Shown one piece after another: positions 58,009-64,000 of a DNA stretch of 64,000 nucleotides. The notes under the pieces are model-generated. The model was not told the DNA's origin. It saw only the letters and a program-made list of their open reading frames with translations, and ran no database searches. The stretch comes from Dyadobacter bucti (GTDB lineage Bacteria; Bacteroidota; Bacteroidia; Cytophagales; Spirosomataceae): NCBI RefSeq assembly GCF_005869225.1, contig NZ_SWFP01000013.1, positions 62,001-126,000 of the forward strand, given 5' to 3'. A program made the translations under genes and the position numbers. The stretch's first letter is position 1. Each line of letters opens with the position of its first letter.

Positions 58009-59583
58009 ATGACCGTTCTTCCCGGAAGCCGACGCTACTTGTACGTACCGGCAATGATCCTGATGCTTACTGTAAGCAATCTTTTCCCCAACAAATCCCT
58101 GGCGCAGAAAAGCGAAAAACTTTCCGAAAACGAGCGGGGGCTCAGTATTTCAAAACAAGCACTGTTAGACAAAATCAAAGGCGGATGGGCAGGGCAGACC
58201 ATAGGGGTTACATTCGGCTGGCCGACGGAATTTGTGTATATGGGTACTTTTATCCAGGATTACCAGAAGATCAAATGGCATGACGACTATGTCAGCGAGG
58301 CCATGCGGGTTTTTCCCGGCCTGTTCGATGATATTTACATGGACCTTACCTTTGTCAATACCTTCGAACGTCTCGGGCTGAATGCCCCAGCGGATTCCTT
58401 TGCCAATGATTATGCGCATCGGGGGTACGAATTATGGCATGCCAATCAGGCTGGTCGCTATAACGTACTTCAGGGCATGCGTGCGCCGGAGTCGGGGCAC
58501 TGGCTCAATAATCCGCATGCAGATGATATCGATTTTCAGATCGAGGCCGATTTTGCAGGGTTAATGAGCCCGGCCATGCCGAATGCAGCGTCTGACATTT
58601 GCGACCGCATCGGGCATATTATGAATTATGGCGATGGCTGGTACGGAGGTGTTTTTGTGGCCAATATGTATGCGCAGGCCTTTAAAAACGATGATGTGAA
58701 AGTGGTGGTAACGGAAGCATTGAAGGCAATCCCGCCTCAGAGCAAATTTTACCAGTGTATTGCTGATGTCGTAAAATGGCATCGGAAGTACCCGGACGAC
58801 TGGAAAAAGACCTGGTTTGAAATCCAGGTAAAATGGGCAGAAGAAGTGGGCTGTCCCGACGGGGTATTTCATCCGCTGGACATTGATGCCAAATTGAATG
58901 CGGCGTATGTAGTGCTCGGGCTGTTGTACGGCAATGGCGATTTTACCAAAACAATGGAGCTCAGCACCCGGGCCGGGCAGGATTCGGATTGCAACCCTTC
59001 TACCGCCGGCGGGGTACTTGGCACCATGATCGGTTACAGCAAAATTCCTGACTACTGGCTTAATCCGATCAAAAAGGCGGAAAATAATCATTTCAGCTTC
59101 ACGGATCTTTCACTGAACAAGGTATATGAACTGAGCTTTAAGCATGCTTTGCAGAATATAAAGGCCAACGGCGGCCTGGTGGACGGCGAGCAGGTAAGCA
59201 TTCCGAAGCAGGCAGTGCAGGCTGTTCGTTTTGAAGAAAGCTTTGCCGGGCATTATCCCAAATCGAAAGTGCCTGTCAATCAGGTCAGCGGGGAGAAAAT
59301 TGTGCTGCATGTCGACGGGATCGGGTTCGTAATCCGCGGGCACGTCAGGAGAAAGGGGCCGCGTATACCTGATACCGTGATACGTGCAGCACTCTATGTG
59401 GACGATGTGAAGGTGGAAGAAGCAAATTTCCCCACACTCGCCACGCAGCGGCGTACAGAATTATTCTGGAGGTATAACCTCACAAAAGGCCGACATAAGG
59501 TGGAAGTAAGGGTGATTGATCCGCATCCTGACTATGAAATAGTGGTAACGGAAAGTCTGGAATATGGCGTGAAGCCGCAGTAG
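58009..59583 (+). CDS. ADP-ribosylglycohydrolase-family protein, exported
   Basis: ATG at 58009 is preferred because it is followed by a signal-like segment (YLYVPAMILMLTVSN, ending LAQ); the frame is open 25 codons earlier. The 524-residue protein has the DraG fold start GGWAGQTIGVTFGWPTEF, a middle metal motif reading YMDLTF rather than the usual DDT, and the C-terminal GQDSDCNPSTAGGVLG with the second metal site. The last 130 residues form a beta domain. Exported members occur in sugar and nucleoside catabolic clusters of Bacteroidota, so the substrate may be an N- or O-glycoside rather than ADP-ribosyl protein. The partly changed metal site adds doubt. Confidence 0.78.
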   Translation: MTVLPGSRRYLYVPAMILMLTVSNLFPNKSLAQKSEKLSENERGLSISKQALLDKIKGGWAGQTIGVTFGWPTEFVYMGTFIQDYQKIKWHDDYVSEAMRVFPGLFDDIYMDLTFVNTFERLGLNAPADSFANDYAHRGYELWHANQAGRYNVLQGMRAPESGHWLNNPHADDIDFQIEADFAGLMSPAMPNAASDICDRIGHIMNYGDGWYGGVFVANMYAQAFKNDDVKVVVTEALKAIPPQSKFYQCIADVVKWHRKYPDDWKKTWFEIQVKWAEEVGCPDGVFHPLDIDAKLNAAYVVLGLLYGNGDFTKTMELSTRAGQDSDCNPSTAGGVLGTMIGYSKIPDYWLNPIKKAENNHFSFTDLSLNKVYELSFKHALQNIKANGGLVDGEQVSIPKQAVQAVRFEESFAGHYPKSKVPVNQVSGEKIVLHVDGIGFVIRGHVRRKGPRIPDTVIRAALYVDDVKVEEANFPTLATQRRTELFWRYNLTKGRHKVEVRVIDPHPDYEIVVTESLEYGVKPQ

Positions 59584-59620
59584 AACATGGTATAAAACAA
59601 AACGCATATTGATAGAAAAC

Positions 59621-60595
59621 ATGGAAAGAAGGGATTTTGTAAAAACATCGGCGTTGATCGCTACGGGTATGTTGGCCTCGGGCTGGGCGGTGGCAAGAGA
59701 TCATCAGGCGGAAGAAGGAAAGCGGGTAGGTATTATCGGTTTGGATACCAGTCACAGTGAAGTTTTCACGCGGCTGATCAATGGAAACCGTGCCGCCAGC
59801 AAGGGTTTCAAAGTGGTGGCTGCTTATACAGAAGGCAGCAGGGATATTCCTTCCGCTCTGGAAATGAAGCCCGGCATCATCAAAGCTGTAAAAGAAATGG
59901 ACGTGGAGATCGTCGGATCCATAACCGAATTACTGCAGAAGGTTGACGTAGTGCTGCTGGAAAGCAACGACGGGCGGATTCACCTGGAACAGGCCGTTCC
60001 GGTGCTCAAAGCCGGGAAGAGGATTTTTATAGATAAACCGCTGGCAGCAAATCTGGGAGAGGCCCGGGAAATTTTTAAAATGGCTGCGGAGTTCAATACT
60101 CCTGTATTCTCGTCATCGGCCCTGCGGTTTGAAAAAAACGTTCAGCGGGTTGTTCAGGGAGCAATAGGGGAGGTAACCGGCGCAGATGTGTATGCTCCTG
60201 CGGAAATTGAACCGCACCATCTGGACCTGGCCTGGTATGCGATACATGGGGTTGAAATGCTTTTCACTGTGATGGGGCCGGGATGTAAATCGGTTTCGAG
60301 AGTGCACTGCGATGGCACGGACCTGGTCACAGGGGTTTGGGAAAATGGTTCTATCGGCACGGTGAGGGCGATCAGAAAGGGGACCGCCGGTATCGCAGGT
60401 ACTGCATTTGGCACCAGGGGTATTGCCCAGCTTGGGCCGTTTGAGACGTATGAGCCGCTGGTTGAACAGATCGTTTCCTTTTTTGAAAGCGGAAAGCCTC
60501 CTGTAACCGCAGACGAAACGCTGGAAATATTCAGGTTCATGGATGCTGCCGACCGGAGCAGAAAGAAGAATGGCAAGGCAATACATCTCAGCTGA
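59621..60595 (+). CDS. Gfo/Idh/MocA-family oxidoreductase with Tat signal
   Basis: ATG at 59621 gives 324 residues starting MERRDFVKTSALIATG, a twin-arginine signal. The Rossmann part has VGIIGLDTSHSEVFTRL, where the usual GxGxxG is GLDTSH, a variant of a subgroup; then LLESNDGRIHLEQAVPVL and the catalytic-lysine motif IFIDKPLAANL. The C-terminal sheet contains LDLAWYAIHGVEMLFTVMG. Such exported members act on sugar derivatives with a tightly bound NAD(P). It follows the ADP-ribosylglycohydrolase-family gene by 37 bases. Confidence 0.85.
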   Translation: MERRDFVKTSALIATGMLASGWAVARDHQAEEGKRVGIIGLDTSHSEVFTRLINGNRAASKGFKVVAAYTEGSRDIPSALEMKPGIIKAVKEMDVEIVGSITELLQKVDVVLLESNDGRIHLEQAVPVLKAGKRIFIDKPLAANLGEAREIFKMAAEFNTPVFSSSALRFEKNVQRVVQGAIGEVTGADVYAPAEIEPHHLDLAWYAIHGVEMLFTVMGPGCKSVSRVHCDGTDLVTGVWENGSIGTVRAIRKGTAGIAGTAFGTRGIAQLGPFETYEPLVEQIVSFFESGKPPVTADETLEIFRFMDAADRSRKKNGKAIHLS

Positions 60596-60678
60596 CCGGC
60601 AGCTGCCGTGATGCATTTTCGGTTTCCGGGCTTTACTGGCACGGAATTGATGGGTTGTCAGGTAAAAAAACTTGGAAA

Positions 60679-61443
60679 ATGCTTACTGAAAAATTCAAAT
60701 TATCGGGTAAAACCGCTCTGGTAACCGGTTCAAGCCAGGGAATCGGAAAAGGGATCGCATTGGCGCTTGCAGCCAGCGGCGCCGATGTGATCCTGCACTG
60801 CCGGAAAAACAGCGACGAGGCCGAGCAGGTGGCAGAAGAAATACGAAGTCTCGGTGTGGATTCTTTTGTCATCGAATCGGACTTGTCTTCAGTGGATTCC
60901 GCCGCCGGGATCTACCGACAAGTCCATGAAAAAGGAAAGCGGCTGGACATACTGGTGATCAATGCATCCGTGCAGATTCCGAGATTATGGAGAGAAGTTA
61001 CCAGCCAGGACTTTGATATTCAGGTGAATACCAATTTCAGATCCACGTTGCAGCTGATGCAGGTTTTTGCTCCTGACATGATCGCCGGCGGGTGGGGGAG
61101 GATCATTACGATAGGCAGCGTGCAGCAAACCAAACCGCATCCTGCCATGATCATTTATGCCGCCACGAAATCGGCTGTGCTGAACATGGTCCGTAATGTA
61201 GCGATGCAGCTCGCAGACAAAGGGATTACTGTTAATAATATCGCCCCGGGCGTGATCGGAACGGCACGTATTGAGCAGGATTTGCCGGAATCGGATGAAC
61301 GCATTACAAAACGGCTGGAAACACCCTCCGGCAATATCGGATCTCCCGACGACTGCGCCGCCATGGCCGTGCTCCTCTGCTCAGACGCAGGGCGGTTCAT
61401 CACCGGACAGAATATCAACATTGACGGGGGAATGAGTTTGTGA
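60679..61443 (+). CDS. Short-chain dehydrogenase/reductase (SDR)
   Basis: ATG at 60679 gives 254 residues; the frame opens at TTG 60655 but the Rossmann fold begins right after MLTEKFKLSGKTALVTG. It has GSSQGIGKG for the nucleotide, LHCRKN suggesting NADP, the active site Ser in ITIGSVQQ, and YAATK with the catalytic Tyr and Lys. NNAG is replaced by INASV. The C-terminal FITGQNINIDGGMSL is classical. It lies 83 bases after the Gfo/Idh/MocA gene and is probably part of the same catabolic set. Confidence 0.9.
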   Translation: MLTEKFKLSGKTALVTGSSQGIGKGIALALAASGADVILHCRKNSDEAEQVAEEIRSLGVDSFVIESDLSSVDSAAGIYRQVHEKGKRLDILVINASVQIPRLWREVTSQDFDIQVNTNFRSTLQLMQVFAPDMIAGGWGRIITIGSVQQTKPHPAMIIYAATKSAVLNMVRNVAMQLADKGITVNNIAPGVIGTARIEQDLPESDERITKRLETPSGNIGSPDDCAAMAVLLCSDAGRFITGQNINIDGGMSL

Positions 61444-61551
61444 TGCGCTCCTGATACACGCGCCTCAATTAGCGTGCATCCGCAGTATGTGCTGATCGGT
61501 GCGGATAAAAAAATCCTGAGGAAAATAAAAAAACGAGCAATGAAATTCTGA
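61444..61551 (+). pseudogene. Coding-like remnant in phase after the SDR stop codon
   Basis: Directly after TGA 61441-61443 the same frame stays open for 35 codons to TGA 61549, reading ISVHPQYVLIGADKKILRKI, a pattern like the strand-turn-strand of thioredoxin-fold proteins (xPxxxLIDxxGxI). No start codon is placed well. It may be a decayed gene end; the evidence is slight. Confidence 0.25.
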
Positions 61552-61680
61552 GGATTATAATTTGACGATATTGTTAAAAAATAGCATTATGGCATGATAT
61601 TGTTATTGTTTTCTTGATCGAAGCGATAGAATTACATAGCGGTTCTCATATCATAGCGGTTAACTTTTATTCAATATCTT

Positions 61681-62145
61681 ATGGCGACAAGAGTACAATG
61701 TCCGAAATGCAGATCAGTTGAAATTGAGGCAAGAGGGAGGGGATTTAACCCTGGCAAGGCAGCCGAGGGGGCCATTGTTAAGGATGAAATTGGTCTGCCG
61801 CCGCTATTTTATGGTACAAGGGATATTGATGTATATTGCCTGAATTGTGGCCACAAATGGAATCCGATCGTTCTGGAAGAGGAAAGGGGCAGGGCTAAGG
61901 CTAACACTTTGAGCACAAGCAGCCACAAATGGAAGTCTGAGTTTTATAAGGCTTACAATTCAGGGAATATGGAGTCTGCGCTGGCTCTCCTGGAAATTTA
62001 CCGGAGTTCGATGCTCAAACAGAAAGGCCTTGACGGCACCTATTTTCATCTGAAATCAGAAGACGGGTGGAGAAAAATAATAATCGTCAGTATCAGCATT
62101 CTGGCAGTGATTATTTTCTTTGTCGTAGGCTCACTGCTGCTTTAA
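61681..62145 (+). CDS. Zinc-ribbon protein with C-terminal membrane anchor
   Basis: A 154-residue protein. CPKC at residues 8-11 and CLNC at about 53-56 form one zinc ribbon. A charged middle region (ERGRAKANTL) and a helical segment (FYKAYNSGNMESALALLEIY) precede a single hydrophobic helix at the very C-terminus (about 132-153; IIIVSISILAVIIFFVVG). It therefore looks tail-anchored with the ribbon in the cytoplasm. No functional family is recognised. Two CATAGCGGTT repeats lie 20-45 bases upstream. Confidence 0.65.
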   Translation: MATRVQCPKCRSVEIEARGRGFNPGKAAEGAIVKDEIGLPPLFYGTRDIDVYCLNCGHKWNPIVLEEERGRAKANTLSTSSHKWKSEFYKAYNSGNMESALALLEIYRSSMLKQKGLDGTYFHLKSEDGWRKIIIVSISILAVIIFFVVGSLLL

Positions 62146-62242
62146 AACTTCCCTGGAAGTGGTTTCTGGCAAACGTTTTACAGTATAATCTGAAAGCCAA
62201 CTGAATATGTTACTGCTTTAATCAGGCGTTGTGCCAGCATTA

Positions 62243-62293
62243 TAGACTTTTTGTCTACAATACTTGACAAAAAGAAATGTTTACATATCTTTG
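62243..62293 (+). promoter_or_regulatory. Promoter (TTG / TATCTTTG) with an overlapping palindrome
   Basis: TTG at 62264-62266 and TATCTTTG at 62286-62293, spaced 19 bases, match the Bacteroidota -33/-7 pattern. Transcription would begin near 62300, about seven bases before the ATG at 62307. Upstream, TAGAC-TTTTT-GTCTA (62243-62257) forms a palindrome suited to the HTH regulator encoded second in the operon. Confidence 0.7.
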
Positions 62294-62306
62294 TATTGAT
62301 AAAACA

Positions 62307-62711
62307 ATGAGAGATATGGAACAATCTAAAAAAACCGCGAACCTGCAATCTGTTGTCTTTGCTCTGATCTACGGAGCTACCTATCTGCCTGCGACATTGT
62401 TGTTGAAACATCGCACATTCAGCCTGCCTGTTTCTGTAATAATCGCCATGGTACCGATTATTACCTTCGCCATCTTCATTTTTAAATTAATCAAAGCCTT
62501 TTCGGTGATGGACGAAGTGCAGCAACGGGTGCAACTGGAAGCCGTTGTGATCGGCTTTTCATTGACAGCGATGTTGATCATGTTTTTGTTTTTGCTGAGC
62601 CTGTGTAATATATCGAACCCTGCCTGGTTTGGCTATGCGCATCTGGTAGGGTATTGCTGGCTCTTTTATTTTATTGGTTGGTTTGTTTCGAGAAAAAAAT
62701 ATGGGGCATGA
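62307..62711 (+). CDS. Four-helix membrane protein encoded with an HTH regulator
   Basis: ATG at 62307 fits the promoter position (the frame opens at 62277, upstream of the likely transcription start). The 134-residue protein has about four hydrophobic helices: VVFALIYGATYLPATLLL, SVIIAMVPIITFAIFIFKLI, IGFSLTAMLIMFLFLLSL and a last one ending WLFYFIGWFVS. Its stop overlaps the start of the regulator gene (ATGA), a pairing seen widely for small membrane proteins with Cro/CI-type regulators. Function unknown. Confidence 0.75.
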   Translation: MRDMEQSKKTANLQSVVFALIYGATYLPATLLLKHRTFSLPVSVIIAMVPIITFAIFIFKLIKAFSVMDEVQQRVQLEAVVIGFSLTAMLIMFLFLLSLCNISNPAWFGYAHLVGYCWLFYFIGWFVSRKKYGA

Positions 62712-62923
62712 AAAACACTATAAAGGTTGAACGCGCAAAAAAAAACTGGACGCAGGCAGACCTTGCAAAAAACATTGGGATATCAAGACAGGGGTTAAAT
62801 TCTATTGAAACGGGGAAATTTATCCCATCCACATTACTTGCTTTACGGATGGCGAAAGTTTTCAATACAACAGTCGAGGTTTTATTTCAACTGGATGATG
62901 AAGAGGAGTTATCAAATGATTAG
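62708..62923 (+). CDS. Cro/CI-type HTH transcriptional regulator (YozG-like)
   Basis: ATG 62708 overlaps the preceding stop by three bases within ATGA. The 71-residue product is a minimal HTH_3 protein: RAKKNWTQADLAKNIGISRQGLNSIETGK (given by its ends RAKKNWTQ and NSIETGK), then PSTLLALRMAKVFNTTVEVLFQL. These proteins usually repress their own operon. The palindrome at 62243-62257 is the likely site. Confidence 0.88.
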   Translation: MKNTIKVERAKKNWTQADLAKNIGISRQGLNSIETGKFIPSTLLALRMAKVFNTTVEVLFQLDDEEELSND

Positions 62924-63007
62924 CAGGAGGTTTAATGTTCTTTATGCAACTCCTTGAAAACAAGCCCTTTCGAATAAGCTCGTTGCATGCGCTACTATTT
63001 TTTCATA

Positions 63008-63124
63008 ACAAGATGAGGCTGTAAAAGCGGCGGAGGAAGGCAGGAACCAGAGCAACGATCCTCAGCGGAAAACCGGATTTGAATCTCTGACCTCGGACCT
63101 GAAAGCCGGTAAAAAGGTTTTTTG
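63008..63124 (+). pseudogene. Start-less coding-like remnant
   Basis: Between TAA 63005-63007 and TGA 63122-63124, 38 codons read like a real protein tail (QDEAVKAAEEGRNQSNDPQ, then GFESLTSDLKAGKKVF). No start codon is present. The family is not recognised. It lies between the HTH gene and the ABC permease gene; a short ORF at 62934 with a GGAGG sequence before it is not convincing. Confidence 0.3.
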
Positions 63125-63139
63125 ATTAAAAATGGGTCA

Positions 63140-64000
63140 TTATTCCGAACGAAGTGCCTTCACAGGATTTGCCAGGGCGGCTTTCACCGCCTGGTAGCTT
63201 ACAGTCAGAAAAGTGAGCGTGAGGGCTGCCAATCCTGATGCGCCGAATATCCACCAGGGGATTGTGGTATGATATGGATATTTGGCGAGCATTTGACTTA
63301 GAAAATAGTAGCTTACCGGGATTGCAATGAAAATAGCGAGCAATGTCAGGTATACAAACTCCTTTGCGATGAGTTGCCAGACGCTCGCTATGGAGGCACC
63401 TAATACTTTGCGTATACCAATTTCACCCCGTCTTTGTTCGGCAGTAAAAGCGGCAAGGCCGAATAGTCCGAGGCATGATATAAATATAGCGACTGCGGCG
63501 AAAAGAAAGGTCAGGCTGCCGATTCTGTTTTCAGTGTTAAATTTTGCTCCATACTGTTCTTCGGCAAATATAAAATCAAACAAAGTCCCCGGTAAATGTT
63601 TGTCAAACAAGGTACTAACCGTTGTCAGTGCATCACGCATCTTAGCATTTTTATCTAGCTTGATATACAGATAATTAGGAGCATAGGTCATAAAATAAAT
63701 GCTCTGTTTCACCGGTTCGTAAGGCGACTGCATGATCATATCCTGTACTACGCCTACGATGTGGTATTCCGAGTCATTAAAAGTGCCGTCCTTCCACCTG
63801 ACTTTTTTACCGACCGGATTAACAAGGCCCATATACTTTGCAGCTGATTGGTTGATGATGATCGCGGAAGAATCAGCAATGGATTCTTCTGAAAAATCCC
63901 TTCCCTGGGTGATCTTCCAGCCAATGGTTTTTCCATAGCTGTGTGATGCAGCAATCACGGCAAACTCGTCCTGATCGTCCGCAGATTTACCTTCCCAGTC
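63140..64000 (-). CDS. FtsX/MacB-type ABC transporter permease, C-terminal part (5' end outside window)
   Basis: The frame runs off the right edge in phase, so the protein continues upstream (DWEGKSADDQDEFAV precedes the first GTG inside the window). The visible 286 residues comprise the end of a periplasmic MacB-like domain (ITQGRDFSEES, IINQSAAKYMGL, NPVGKKVRW, IVGVVQDM) and the C-terminal FtsX domain with three helices: FAAVAIFISCLGLFGLAAF, then RRGEIGIRKVLGASI and two more helices, ending NPVKALRSE. Large Bacteroidota permeases of about 800 residues carry two such halves. Confidence 0.9.
   Translation of the reverse strand, partial: DWEGKSADDQDEFAVIAASHSYGKTIGWKITQGRDFSEESIADSSAIIINQSAAKYMGLVNPVGKKVRWKDGTFNDSEYHIVGVVQDMIMQSPYEPVKQSIYFMTYAPNYLYIKLDKNAKMRDALTTVSTLFDKHLPGTLFDFIFAEEQYGAKFNTENRIGSLTFLFAAVAIFISCLGLFGLAAFTAEQRRGEIGIRKVLGASIASVWQLIAKEFVYLTLLAIFIAIPVSYYFLSQMLAKYPYHTTIPWWIFGASGLAALTLTFLTVSYQAVKAALANPVKALRSE

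Noticed and set aside
62934..63023. Small ORF of 29 codons with GGAGG just upstream
   Set aside because: Bacteroidota rarely depend on Shine-Dalgarno sites, and the product has no features; it overlaps a more protein-like frame.

Overview
The window looks like chromosomal DNA of a Bacteroidota bacterium, most likely order Cytophagales (Dyadobacter/Spirosoma-like; this placement is inference from gene content). Supporting signs are a SusC/SusD pair driven by a FecI/FecR sigma/anti-sigma couple, many lipoproteins with a cysteine lipobox, PorT-type outer-membrane barrels, TPR-containing regulators, an imuA-imuB-dnaE2 cassette, and promoter -7 elements of the type TAnnTTTG (for example TATCTTTG at 23950, 36061 and 62286). 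Shine-Dalgarno sequences are generally absent.

Layout. 1-8092 (+): three tandem neutral-ceramidase-like proteins (the first cut by the window edge), a large beta-propeller/HEAT/cytochrome c lipoprotein, a sugar isomerase-like protein and a Dabb protein. 8089-14804 (-): a tightly packed seven-gene operon that pairs an outer-membrane barrel, a double zinc-ribbon protein, an ExbD/MotB-like and an ExbB/MotA-like ion-channel pair, an S41 protease and a two-component system. This is the best candidate for an undescribed system. 14988-26519: a mixed accessory stretch with an Asp-box lipoprotein, an amidohydrolase with an altered metal site, a DoxX/HxlR divergent pair, a GH75-like chitosanase, an eroded TacA/TacT-type toxin-antitoxin locus, an NmrA oxidoreductase, a phosphodiesterase-like hydrolase, a ClC transporter and a PAS histidine kinase.

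27066-35994 (+) reads as a phosphate-scavenging island: a fused GDPD-like/alkaline phosphatase, a TPR regulator, a TonB-dependent receptor, a beta-helix lipoprotein and a beta-propeller phytase. Between regulator and receptor lie 7-bp direct repeats with an exact 11-bp period, the architecture of a Pho box. 36144-36886 is a two-gene unit in which a 55-residue protein overlaps a GNAT acetyltransferase by one base, resembling a GNAT toxin-antitoxin operon. 37841-44243 holds an S24-type (LexA-like) repressor divergent from imuA, imuB and dnaE2, with two palindromes between them: an SOS-type mutagenesis module.

44399-57752 (-) is a SUS-like uptake locus: ECF sigma factor, FecR, SusC with an N-terminal STN domain, SusD, a DUF5018-like lipoprotein, a metallophosphoesterase, an endonuclease/exonuclease/phosphatase-fold enzyme, and a PQQ-type sugar dehydrogenase fused to PKD, cytochrome c and CBM6-like parts. 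58009-61443 (+) carries an ADP-ribosylglycohydrolase-family protein, a Tat-exported Gfo/Idh/MocA oxidoreductase and an SDR enzyme. The right end has a zinc-ribbon membrane protein, a membrane protein/HTH regulator pair behind a clear promoter, and the 3' part of an FtsX-type ABC permease. No rRNA, tRNA, CRISPR array or intact insertion sequence was seen. Several intergenic regions contain palindromic REP-like sequences and short coding-like remnants.
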